DNA from: Thioalkalivibrio sp.
Lineage (GTDB): Bacteria > Pseudomonadota > Gammaproteobacteria > Ectothiorhodospirales > Ectothiorhodospiraceae
Assembly (NCBI GenBank): GCA_007133115.1
Contig: SLNI01000129.1
Location: 1-8,701 of the forward strand
DNA length: 8,701 nt
Reading direction: 5' to 3'
This document shows, piece after piece, positions 1-8,701 of this stretch; positions within the stretch are counted from its first letter, which is position 1; every line of letters begins with the position of its first letter. The notes under the pieces are model-generated. The model saw only the letters and a program-made list of their open reading frames with translations, had not been told where the DNA came from and ran no database searches. The position numbers and the translations under genes are program-made.

Positions 1-486
1 CGGGAGTTGCACGGCTGGCTGTTGCGTCGATTCGTGCAGCGCGCGGGGTTTTCGATGCCACGACGCGGCCCTCTGCTGGAATTTCTGCGCCAGCTGCAAG
101 AGGGAGGAGAGACCGCGCAACCCGAGGTGCACTGGGCTGGAGTCAGTCTGCGCTGTCACCGGCGGGAGGTGCATATCGTCGAATCGGAAACGGCCGACGC
201 GAGCGCCGGTTGGCCCTCGGCCATTGACTGGCCCGCGGCCGCCCCCGTGATCAATCTGCCGGACGGTCGGCGGCTGACCCGGAACGAACTCGAAGCCGTC
301 GGCATTGGGCCCGGGCAGCCGGTTCAGATCCGCTTTCGTTCGGGAGGGGAGCGGGTGAACACTCCGTCGGGCAGGAGAAGTCTGAAGAAGTTGATGCAGG
401 AACGGGACATTCCCCGGTGGCGGCGTGCGCGCCTGCCACTGGTGCACGTGGGCGGCGAACTGGTTGCGGTGCTCTGGGACCGGTGA
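1..486 (+). CDS. tilS: tRNA(Ile)-lysidine synthetase, C-terminal part (5' end outside window)
   Basis: The family uses ATP to attach lysine to C34 of the tRNA-Ile2 anticodon, so that it reads AUA rather than AUG; it is cytoplasmic and essential. The frame is open from base 1, so the gene is cut at the window start; the TTG at 7 is an internal leucine. Only 161 C-terminal residues are visible, without the N-terminal ATP-pyrophosphatase domain and its P-loop. What is seen fits the end of the substrate-binding region plus the TilS C-terminal domain: LPDGRRLTR around 86-94, RFRSGGERV (111-119), SLKKLMQE (127-134), then IPRWRRARLPLV (137-148) and GELVAVLW near the end. The pattern R-R-GGER-x(8)-SLKKL-x(5)-IPxWxRxRLPL-x(5)-LVAV is characteristic of this domain. 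Position directly upstream of pyrG matches the common gammaproteobacterial order accA-tilS-pyrG. Identification rests on the C-terminal domain and the context only. Confidence 0.9.
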   Translation, partial: RELHGWLLRRFVQRAGFSMPRRGPLLEFLRQLQEGGETAQPEVHWAGVSLRCHRREVHIVESETADASAGWPSAIDWPAAAPVINLPDGRRLTRNELEAVGIGPGQPVQIRFRSGGERVNTPSGRRSLKKLMQERDIPRWRRARLPLVHVGGELVAVLWDR

Positions 487-504
487 CGGGGGGGTGTCTG
501 GCGA

Positions 505-533
505 TTGAGTGAAGGCGGCGCTTTTGGTACTCT
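505..533 (+). promoter_or_regulatory. Candidate sigma-70 promoter for pyrG (extended -10)
   Basis: In the 94-base gap between tilS and pyrG, TTGAGT (505-510; 4 of 6 to TTGACA) lies exactly 17 bases upstream of TACTCT (528-533; 3 of 6 to TATAAT). The -10 is preceded by TG plus one base (525-527), the extended -10 signature, which can offset a weak hexamer. Transcription would start near 540 and give a leader of about 40 bases. That leader contains a 5-bp inverted repeat, CCGGC/GCCGG (545-549 / 555-559), and GGG-TT-CCC just before the ATG. No clear Shine-Dalgarno is present ahead of pyrG. The promoter call is an inference from consensus matching. Confidence 0.45.
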
Positions 534-565
534 CCTGCAGCGTTCCGGCCGCTCGCCGGTCGTAG

Positions 566-2245
<1,680 letters not shown>

Positions 2246-2253
2246 GTGGACCG

Positions 2254-3096
2254 ATGCATCTCTGTGGTTTCGAAGTCGGGCTAGAGCGGCCATTCTTCCT
2301 GATCTCCGGGCCCTGCGTCATCGAGTCCGAGCAACTGGCATTGGATACGGCTGGCGCCCTGAAGGAGATTGCGGCGGGCCTCGGGATCCCCTTCATCTAC
2401 AAATCCTCGTTCGACAAGGCCAACCGGTCTTCCACCGGCAGTTTCCGGGGGTTGGGGCTTGAGAAGGGCCTGCAGATCCTCGAGCATGTGAAGAAACAAC
2501 TCGACGTGCCGGTGTTGACCGACGTGCACGAAGACACCCCACTGGAGGAAGTTGCCAGTGTCGTCGATGTGCTGCAGACACCGGCGTTTCTCTGCCGCCA
2601 GACCAACTTCATCCAGAATGTCGCCCGCCAGGGTCTCCCGGTGAATATCAAGAAGGGACAATTCCTTGCGCCCTGGGACATGGACAACGTGGTGGCCAAA
2701 GCCCGAGAGGCCGGCAATGACCGGATCATGGTCTGTGAGCGGGGCGTTTCATTCGGCTACAACACCCTGATCTCGGATATGCGGGGTCTGGCCGTGATGC
2801 GCCGGACCGGATGCCCGGTCGTATTCGATGCCACACATTCGGTGCAGCAGCCCGGTGGTCAGGGAACGGTCTCCGGGGGGCAGCGTGAATTCGTTCCGGT
2901 CCTGGCACGCGCCGCGGTTGCCGCGGGCGTTGCGGGCCTGTTCATGGAAACGCACCCGGATCCGGACGTGGCTCTTTCCGATGGTCCCAATGCCTGGCCA
3001 CTGGGAATGATGAAGGATTTGCTCGAAACGCTCGTGAATCTGGATCGCGCGGTCAAGTCCGCCCCATTCGCGGAAGCGGCGTTTGGGCTGGGTTGA
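2254..3096 (+). CDS. kdsA: 3-deoxy-D-manno-octulosonate-8-phosphate synthase, metal-dependent type
   Basis: KdsA condenses phosphoenolpyruvate with arabinose-5-phosphate to KDO-8-phosphate, committing to the KDO of lipopolysaccharide inner core and lipid A. The product is a single (beta/alpha)8 barrel of 280 residues from this start. Recognisable segments are SFDKANRSS (52-60), TDVHED (89-94), the [10 protein letters not shown] stretch (131-140) and FDATH (191-195). Cys21 in SGPCVIESE, His195, Glu232 (LFMETHPDP) and Asp243 (SDGP) reproduce, with a constant offset of 10, the Cys11/His185/Glu222/Asp233 metal ligands of the Aquifex enzyme. E. coli-type enzymes carry Asn at the Cys position and need no metal. 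I chose ATG 2254 because its N-terminus ([14 protein letters not shown]) resembles what I recall of related proteins, and GGAG at 2239-2242 lies 11 bases upstream. A GTG at 2242 is in frame, would overlap the pyrG stop as GTGA, and would add four residues; it cannot be excluded. Confidence 0.95.
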   Translation: MHLCGFEVGLERPFFLISGPCVIESEQLALDTAGALKEIAAGLGIPFIYKSSFDKANRSSTGSFRGLGLEKGLQILEHVKKQLDVPVLTDVHEDTPLEEVASVVDVLQTPAFLCRQTNFIQNVARQGLPVNIKKGQFLAPWDMDNVVAKAREAGNDRIMVCERGVSFGYNTLISDMRGLAVMRRTGCPVVFDATHSVQQPGGQGTVSGGQREFVPVLARAAVAAGVAGLFMETHPDPDVALSDGPNAWPLGMMKDLLETLVNLDRAVKSAPFAEAAFGLG

Positions 3097-4449
<1,353 letters not shown>

Positions 4450-4499
4450 GATGGCTCCGTCCGCCTCATGGCCTCAACCGCCCCGATGTTCGCGTCCGC

Positions 4500-4546
4500 G
4501 CGTGTGGTTGACACGCTTCCCGAAGCGCTCGGTGCCGTGTGACACG
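4500..4546. repeat. Cluster of three short dyads ahead of and across the ftsB start
   Basis: The 89-base eno-ftsB gap holds GCGTGT-ggttg-ACACGC (4500-4516), then CGCTTC-CC-GAAGCG (4514-4527), then CGTGT-g-ACACG (4536-4546). The third spans the GTG start of ftsB (4539-4541). The outer two share the same CGTGT/ACACG arms, with centres 33 bases apart, about three helical turns. In RNA, the first CGTGT arm could instead pair with the last ACACG arm (4542-4546), enclosing the middle hairpin and covering the start codon region. No T-run follows, so this is not an obvious terminator. Function is unknown: an operator pair, an RNA switch or chance are all open. Confidence 0.35.
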
Positions 4547-4841
4547 TTGGGTTGCCGGGATGCTGTTTGCAATCCTGCTGGCATTGCAGTGGCCTCTCTG
4601 GTTCGGTGAAAACAGTTGGCGGGATGTCCGGGAGTTGCGTGAGATCCGAGACCAGCAGGAACGCGAGAACGCGGATTTGCGGATGCGAAACCGGGCGTTG
4701 GAAGCCGAGGTGGACGATCTGCGCTCGGGCACCGAGGCGGTCGAAGAACGCGCCCGTCGAGACCTTGGAATGATCCGCGAGGACGAGGTGTTCTTTTTCC
4801 TGATCCAACCGGACGATGGGGCTAGGCGCGGCAATGAATGA
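4539..4841 (+). CDS. ftsB: Cell division protein FtsB
   Basis: FtsB is a small bitopic inner-membrane protein that joins FtsL and FtsQ and helps activate septal peptidoglycan synthesis by FtsWI. The 100-residue product has the expected layout. Residues 2-3 are cytoplasmic, one membrane span covers about 4-20 (WVAGMLFAILLALQWPL), then WFGENSW matches the conserved WFG-xN element. A periplasmic coiled coil runs about 28-64, rich in Arg/Glu with Leu heptads, and the conserved distal segment AVEERARRDLGMIREDEVFF (67-86) follows. GTG 4539 is chosen because it places WFG one residue from its position in E. coli FtsB; an in-frame TGA at 4509-4511 blocks longer forms. ATG 4560 would shorten the membrane span. 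No good Shine-Dalgarno is visible, and the start lies inside a dyad. The 3' end overlaps ispD by 8 bases, as in the common ftsB-ispD arrangement. Confidence 0.95.
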   Translation: MTRWVAGMLFAILLALQWPLWFGENSWRDVRELREIRDQQERENADLRMRNRALEAEVDDLRSGTEAVEERARRDLGMIREDEVFFFLIQPDDGARRGNE

Positions 4842-5556
4842 TGCATTGCAGCCCGCTCTCTGGGTCCTGATTCCCGCAGCGGGGATCGGGCGGCGCATGG
4901 GTACCGAGTTGCCCAAGCAGTTTCTGCGCCTGGGGTCTCGCACCGTTCTCGAGCACACGCTGTCGGTCTTTCTTGAGCATCCCGCCGTCCGAGGCGTCGC
5001 GCTTGTCCTCAGTGCGGGTGTCGACGTTCCCGGGCTGGACACCCTGCGCGACCGTGACCGGCTCTTCGAGGTGCCCGGTGGCGCGGAACGTGCGGACTCG
5101 GTACGTAACGGGCTGGAATTTCTGGCTCGTCATGCGAGTCCCATGGATTGGGTGCTGGTTCACGACGCCGCGCGCCCCTGCCTGCCGGTCGAGGATCTGG
5201 ATCGGCTGATCCAGACGCTGATGGAGGATCCCGTCGGCGGTATTCTGGCTGCGCGCAGCACGGACACCCTGAAATGGTCCGATGCGGAGGGCCGGGTCCT
5301 TGAGACGCTTGATCGGAACCGCGTCTGGCGCGCCCTGACTCCGCAGATGTTTCGTCTGGGCCTGTTGCGCGAGGCGTTGAACGCAGCGCTTGCCGAAGCT
5401 GTCTCCGTTACCGATGAAGCCAGTGCGATGGAACGCCAGGGCTTTCGTCCACGATTGGTGGAAGGGAGTCCGATGAACATCAAGATCACGCGGATCGAGG
5501 ACCTCGATACCGCCCGGGTGTATCTTCAGAAGCAGAATCGACTAGGGGAATCATGA
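4834..5556 (+). CDS. ispD: 2-C-methyl-D-erythritol 4-phosphate cytidylyltransferase
   Basis: IspD transfers CMP from CTP to methylerythritol 4-phosphate, the third step of the MEP isoprenoid pathway, in the cytoplasm as a dimer. It has 240 residues from this start (E. coli 236). The Rossmann-like fold begins LWVLIPAAGIGRRMGTELPK (9-28), holding the glycine-rich CTP loop with Arg20 and Lys28. GGAERADSVRNGL (82-94) and VHDAARP (109-115) bind CTP and metal. LDRNRVWRALTPQMF (159-173) carries Arg161, and NIKITRIEDL (215-224) carries Lys217; these correspond to Arg157 and Lys213 of E. coli and contact the methylerythritol phosphate. ATG 4834 is preferred over in-frame ATG 4816: it matches family length and gives the short overlap ATGAATGA with the ftsB stop, with a weak TAGG seven bases upstream. 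The 3' end overlaps the next gene by ATGA. Unusually, ispF is not next but two genes away. Confidence 0.97.
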   Translation: MNDALQPALWVLIPAAGIGRRMGTELPKQFLRLGSRTVLEHTLSVFLEHPAVRGVALVLSAGVDVPGLDTLRDRDRLFEVPGGAERADSVRNGLEFLARHASPMDWVLVHDAARPCLPVEDLDRLIQTLMEDPVGGILAARSTDTLKWSDAEGRVLETLDRNRVWRALTPQMFRLGLLREALNAALAEAVSVTDEASAMERQGFRPRLVEGSPMNIKITRIEDLDTARVYLQKQNRLGES

Positions 5557-6647
5557 ATCGCATTCGAGTAATCGACGCTGGATACGTATCACCGCTGGAT
5601 TCGATGGCCATCTTTCACGCGATCGCCGAAAACATGCAGGCCGATGACGATCCGGTGGTGACCTTGGTGAATCCAACGCATCCGTTTGTTTCCGTCGGCC
5701 TGCACCAGGATGTCCAGCAGGAGGTCGATCTGGAGTATTGCCAGCAGCACGACCTGAGCGTCATCCGCCGCGATGTGGGCGGCGGCGCGGTGTACCTCAA
5801 CCGCGACCAGATGTTCTTTCACTTCGTATATCCCTACCGCAAGGCGCCGATCCGTGTGGAAGCGATCTATTCCCACTTCATGGCCCCGGTTCTGGCGACC
5901 TACCAGGCCCTCGGCGTTCCGGCGGTGTTTCGGCCGGTCAACGATATTCACGTGAACGGCCGCAAGATCGGCGGCACAGGCTCCGCGCGCATCAACAATG
6001 CAACCGTGATGGTCGGCAGCTTCATGTTTGATTTCGACATGGACACGATGGCCCAGTGCCTGAAAGTCAGTTCGGAGAAATTCCGGGACAAGCTGCGTCA
6101 GGGGATGCAGGACTACATGACCACCCTGACCCGGGAGCTGGGGCAGGCTCCGGACCGCGAGAAGGTAAAGGGCCTGTTTCTCGATGCGATCCAGACCCAT
6201 CTCGGTCTCCAGCCGGAGTCCTCGGAGATGACGGCGACGGAAATGGCGACGCTGGTCAGCGTCCAGGATCAGTTGGGCGATCCGGGCTGGACCCTGCAGC
6301 AGGGACGCCGCCTGGTAGCCAGCGGCGTGAAGATCGCCGCGGGTACCTATCTGTTGGAAGGCGTTCACAAGGCACGTGGCGGTCTCGTTCGTAGCCGTAT
6401 GCTGACGCGCGACGGTATCCTGGAAGATGTCGAGTTCTCGGGCGATTTCACGGTGTTACCGTCGGACGGCGTCGAGCAGCTCGCGGTACGACTGCGCGGG
6501 GCCGTGCTGCCGGCAAGTTCCGAATCCGACGCCGCAAGACTGCAGGATCACATCGCGCGCGAGATGACGGCCCTGGGACTGGATATCCCGGGTGTCGAGG
6601 CGCAGGATTTCCTGAGCTCGATGATGCAGGGCATGCACCATGAATGA
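5553..6647 (+). CDS. Lipoate-protein ligase with fused C-terminal accessory domain
   Basis: The family activates lipoate (or octanoate) with ATP to acyl-AMP and transfers it to a lysine of E2, GcvH-type or related carrier domains. Of the 364 residues, about 1-225 form the biotin/lipoate ligase catalytic domain. It contains RRDVGGGAVYL (72-82), the substrate-binding RRxxGGGAV motif, and NDIHVNGRKIGGTGSARINN (130-149), where Lys138 is the expected catalytic lysine, followed by VMVGSFMFDFDMD. Residues about 255-355 resemble the Lpl accessory domain: VKIAAGTYLLEG, KARGGLVRSRML, EFSGDFTVLP, IPGVEAQDFL. That domain is needed for the adenylation step in bipartite ligases. ATG 5553 overlaps the ispD stop (ATGA) and has AGGGGA at 5544-5549, so translation is probably coupled. 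It could be a classical LplA or one of the sLpl(AB) ligases that load lipoate-binding proteins of sulfur oxidisers; sequence inspection cannot decide, so no symbol is given. The carrier protein is not in the window. Confidence 0.88.
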   Translation: MNRIRVIDAGYVSPLDSMAIFHAIAENMQADDDPVVTLVNPTHPFVSVGLHQDVQQEVDLEYCQQHDLSVIRRDVGGGAVYLNRDQMFFHFVYPYRKAPIRVEAIYSHFMAPVLATYQALGVPAVFRPVNDIHVNGRKIGGTGSARINNATVMVGSFMFDFDMDTMAQCLKVSSEKFRDKLRQGMQDYMTTLTRELGQAPDREKVKGLFLDAIQTHLGLQPESSEMTATEMATLVSVQDQLGDPGWTLQQGRRLVASGVKIAAGTYLLEGVHKARGGLVRSRMLTRDGILEDVEFSGDFTVLPSDGVEQLAVRLRGAVLPASSESDAARLQDHIAREMTALGLDIPGVEAQDFLSSMMQGMHHE

Positions 6648-6695
6648 TGGGGTTCTCGTGGGCGCCGGATTCTGTTCGTTTCGGGCCCCGCCGTT

Positions 6696-7358
6696 GTGAT
6701 TCGCGTCTACTGCGAGCGCGATGGGCCCGGATGGTTCATGGAACCGTTGAACATGGCGTCCGGACTGGCTTTCTTCATCTCGGCCTGGCAGGCCTGGAAA
6801 CAGCTGGATGGCGAACGCTGGCGGGAGCAGTGGGATCTTCACCTCCTGTCCGGACTGATCGCGTTGGTGGGTTTGGCCAGCATCCTGTGGCATGCGAGCG
6901 GAATTGCATGGACGCAATGGTTCGATGCAGTGGCGATCGCGACTTTTGCAGTCGTGTACTGGAGTGTTTTCCTGGCGCGCATTCAACGCCTGAAGACCCT
7001 CGGTATTCTTGTGGCATGGGCGATCACCGCTGCGGGGTTGGCGGGTCTCCTTGCCATCGTACCCTTGGGGGCGTTCGCTGGAACCTTCTCCTACCTGCCA
7101 CTGTTGGTGCTGTTACTGGTCGGAATGGGTCTGGCCTTCCGGATCGACCGGCGCCTGGGGCGGGATCTGCTTCTGGCCGCAGCGATCTTCATCCTCGCAC
7201 TGTTGGTGCGCGCACTCGATCTCCTGCTGTGTGACTGGGCGGTGGTCGGTACCCACTGGCTGTGGCACCTGCTCGTTGCAGGACTGTTGTTCGTGTTGGT
7301 CGACGGCTTGATTCGCCATGCCCAGCTGCGTGAGACAAAGGCACGCGATGACGGCTGA
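6696..7358 (+). CDS. Ceramidase-family (CREST superfamily) integral membrane hydrolase
   Basis: The 220-residue protein is strongly hydrophobic, with about seven membrane segments (roughly 18-33, 50-65, 76-93, 103-122, 127-147, 157-175, 185-204). The N-terminus [16 protein letters not shown] (4-19) matches the (Y/W)CE...E..N entry of alkaline ceramidases, where these acidic residues bind Ca2+. Active-site positions are all present: Ser62 and His66 in SILWH, Asp77 in WFDA, His187 and His191 in THWLWH. The Ser-to-His (+4), His-to-Asp (+11) and His-to-His (+4) spacings equal those of human ACER3 (S77, H81, D92, H217, H221). The eukaryotic enzymes hydrolyse ceramides; the bacterial substrate is unknown and could be another amide lipid. 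GTG 6696 puts the signature at the N-terminus; the frame is open upstream only to the stop of the ligase gene (same frame, 48-base gap), and no Shine-Dalgarno is seen. The end overlaps ispF by 11 bases. Confidence 0.82.
   Translation: MIRVYCERDGPGWFMEPLNMASGLAFFISAWQAWKQLDGERWREQWDLHLLSGLIALVGLASILWHASGIAWTQWFDAVAIATFAVVYWSVFLARIQRLKTLGILVAWAITAAGLAGLLAIVPLGAFAGTFSYLPLLVLLLVGMGLAFRIDRRLGRDLLLAAAIFILALLVRALDLLLCDWAVVGTHWLWHLLVAGLLFVLVDGLIRHAQLRETKARDDG
7337..7341 (+). promoter_or_regulatory. Ribosome binding site deciding the ispF start
   Basis: AAAGG (7337-7341) lies inside the 3' end of the ceramidase-like gene, six bases before ATG 7348. It supports that start over the in-frame ATG at 7318, which would add ten residues not expected in the family. 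Confidence 0.6.
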
Positions 7359-7842
7359 TTTTCGGATCGGGCAGGGATTCGACGTGCATGCCTTCGGGCC
7401 GGGCCAATACCTGGTTCTCGGCGGCGTTCGTGTGCCCCACGATCATGGTTTTATCGCCCATTCCGATGGTGACGTCCTGTTGCACGCCCTCTGTGACGCG
7501 TTGCTTGGCGCGGCCGCGCTGGGCGATATCGGGCAGCACTTTCCGGACAACGATCCCGTCTACCGCGGCGCTGACAGCCGTCAACTGCTGACCGAAGTCC
7601 TGGTCCTCGTCAGGCAGGCGGGCTGGCAGCCGGTGAACATCGACAGCGTCATCATCGCGCAGACGCCGAAGATGGCGCCCCACATCCCGGAGATGCGCGA
7701 AAACATCGCCCGCGACTGCGGAATCCCGGTCACGGCGGTGAACGTGAAGGCGACCACCACCGAGCGTCTCGGATTCACCGGGCGGGGCGAGGGGATTGCG
7801 GCGCAGGCCGCGGTGTTGCTACGCGCCGTCGCTGCCGGCTGA
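7348..7842 (+). CDS. ispF: 2-C-methyl-D-erythritol 2,4-cyclodiphosphate synthase
   Basis: IspF cyclises the CDP-methylerythritol 2-phosphate intermediate to methylerythritol 2,4-cyclodiphosphate with release of CMP, two steps after IspD in the MEP pathway; it is a cytoplasmic trimer. It has 164 residues (E. coli 159). The start [11 protein letters not shown] (6-16) carries the Zn2+ ligands Asp12 and His14; [18 protein letters not shown] (38-55) carries the third, His46, all four residues later than in E. coli. Further signatures are [12 protein letters not shown] (59-70) and [20 protein letters not shown] (134-153). ATG 7348 is set by the AAAGG upstream and the family N-terminus, and overlaps the ceramidase-like gene by 11 bases, implying translational coupling. 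Its last 24 bases are also the end of the convergent LysR-type gene, leaving no room for a conventional terminator. Confidence 0.97.
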   Translation: MTADFRIGQGFDVHAFGPGQYLVLGGVRVPHDHGFIAHSDGDVLLHALCDALLGAAALGDIGQHFPDNDPVYRGADSRQLLTEVLVLVRQAGWQPVNIDSVIIAQTPKMAPHIPEMRENIARDCGIPVTAVNVKATTTERLGFTGRGEGIAAQAAVLLRAVAAG

Positions 7843-8701
7843 GCGACCGAGGGTCCCACTTTCCGCAGCGAGTCTGGCCTCGACTTCGCGGAGCTTGCTC
7901 ATAAAGGCGAGGGCAGCCGGCGAGGGTGTGCGGTTTCGAAGCCGGATGAACCCGTACTGGCTGTGCATCCAGGGCAATTCCAGGGGCAGGCGCGTCAGCA
8001 GTCCGGCTTCTTCATCCGCTCGAACCTGGCTGGCCGTGGCGAGACCGATGGTGTTGCTGTGGATGACGATGTCCCGCAGCAGGCGAAAAGTGTCCACCCG
8101 GATCGTGGCATCTATGCTGCCCAAACGGGCAGGCAAGGATGAACTGACGATCGGAAAGGCACGTATCCGCTCCAGCGTGAGCGCGGCTTCGCGCGCGAGG
8201 GGGTGTCGCGGGTTGCAGATGAAATATCCCTGGTGTCTTGGAAGGGTCTCGGTCTCGAAGCGGGAATCGTCCGCGACCGTGCTGATCTCGGCAACCGCGA
8301 GGTCGAGCGTGCCATCGAGTACGGCCTCTAGCAGGGATTGCCAGTCGGTGACGCGGATATCCACCCGGAGACGCGGGTGATCCAGAAGCAGCAGGCCGCA
8401 TGCCTGCCCCACCGAGATATTCGCAGGATAAGGGCCAGCACCGATGGTCAGGGAACCGGTCTCGAGCCCAAGGGCCAGGCGCACCTCGCGCTCCACGGTC
8501 TTCGCGTCCTGGAGCAGCAGGCGGCCGCGCTCGAGCACGATCGATCCGATGGGGGTCGGCACGATCCCGGCAGACGTCCGGTCGAAGAGGGGAGCGCCAA
8601 GCAGTTCCTCGAGGGTCTGGATACTTCGGGACAGGGCCGGCTGGCTCAGGTTGAGACGTCGGGCGGCCGCGGTGTAACTGCCTTCCTCCGCGAGCGCGAC
8701 G
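7819..8701 (-). CDS. LysR-type transcriptional regulator (start codon outside window)
   Basis: The frame on the - strand is open to the window edge, giving 293 residues. By family comparison only about ten N-terminal residues are missing. The GTG at 8562 is internal, not the start. The winged helix-turn-helix is visible at residues 1-52 of the fragment: [20 protein letters not shown] (2-21), [14 protein letters not shown] (22-35), then PLFDRT and PTPIG. A linker helix (about 53-80) leads to the periplasmic-binding-protein-like effector domain, starting around [12 protein letters not shown], with two subdomains and motifs such as [11 protein letters not shown] and NPRHPLA. LysR regulators bind DNA as tetramers and respond to a small molecule; neither ligand nor target can be read here. 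The gene most likely controls something beyond the right edge, where LysR genes often face a divergent target. The TAG stop at 7819-7821 lies inside ispF (24-base convergent overlap). Confidence 0.93.
   Translation of the reverse strand, partial: VALAEEGSYTAAARRLNLSQPALSRSIQTLEELLGAPLFDRTSAGIVPTPIGSIVLERGRLLLQDAKTVEREVRLALGLETGSLTIGAGPYPANISVGQACGLLLLDHPRLRVDIRVTDWQSLLEAVLDGTLDLAVAEISTVADDSRFETETLPRHQGYFICNPRHPLAREAALTLERIRAFPIVSSSLPARLGSIDATIRVDTFRLLRDIVIHSNTIGLATASQVRADEEAGLLTRLPLELPWMHSQYGFIRLRNRTPSPAALAFMSKLREVEARLAAESGTLGRSAGSDGA

Noticed and set aside
4508..4513. A perfect TTGACA that could be a -35 box for ftsB
   Set aside because: No TATAAT-like hexamer lies 16 to 18 bases downstream (bases there are GC-rich), and transcription would begin at or after the ftsB start. 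It is better explained as part of the CGTGT/ACACG dyad.
4816..4818. ATG as start of ispD
   Set aside because: It would add six residues not typical of IspD and lengthen the overlap with ftsB to 26 bases; ATG 4834 fits family length and the usual overlap pattern.
6644..7234. ATG-started frame of 196 codons overlapping the ligase stop
   Set aside because: The ATGA overlap is tempting, but the translation is a low-complexity out-of-frame product, while the frame from 6696 encodes a convincing ceramidase-family protein.
8560..8562. GTG as start codon of the LysR-type gene
   Set aside because: The reading frame continues upstream into a clear LysR helix-turn-helix up to the window edge, so this GTG is an internal valine.

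Overview
The window is a G+C-rich (clearly above 60 % by eye) stretch of a proteobacterial chromosome. It carries a familiar gammaproteobacterial housekeeping run: tilS (3' end) - pyrG - kdsA - eno - ftsB - ispD - [lplA-like] - [ceramidase-like] - ispF, all on the + strand. A LysR-type regulator lies on the - strand and converges on ispF. KdsA (KDO for lipopolysaccharide) and FtsB indicate a Gram-negative bacterium. The gene order and protein style suggest a gammaproteobacterium, perhaps of the Chromatiales/Ectothiorhodospiraceae type, but that placement is inference from memory, not a search.

Layout. Bases 1-486 hold the C-terminal domain of TilS. A 94-base gap with a candidate extended -10 promoter precedes pyrG (581-2245). 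kdsA follows 8 bases later (2254-3096). eno (3166-4449) comes after a 69-base gap and has the clearest Shine-Dalgarno in the window. An 89-base gap with a cluster of short dyads precedes ftsB (GTG start at 4539). From ftsB onward the genes are packed tightly: ftsB/ispD overlap by 8 bases, ispD/lplA-like by 4, and ceramidase-like/ispF by 11. The exception is a 48-base gap between the lplA-like and ceramidase-like genes. The LysR gene (7819-8701, cut by the window edge before its start codon) overlaps the 3' end of ispF by 24 bases on the opposite strand. No rho-independent terminator (GC hairpin plus T-run) is visible anywhere.

How the genes work together. Most products supply core precursors: CTP (PyrG), phosphoenolpyruvate (Eno), KDO-8-phosphate made from that phosphoenolpyruvate (KdsA), two non-adjacent steps of MEP isoprenoid synthesis (IspD, IspF), a divisome linker (FtsB) and tRNA-Ile2 decoding (TilS). 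The unexpected part is the two-gene insert between ispD and ispF: a lipoate-protein ligase with a fused C-terminal accessory domain, and a multi-pass membrane protein of the alkaline ceramidase (CREST) family. The latter keeps the Ser, Asp and three His active-site positions with the spacing of the human enzyme. These are the most interesting items here. I see no CRISPR array, insertion sequence, RNA gene or defence system.
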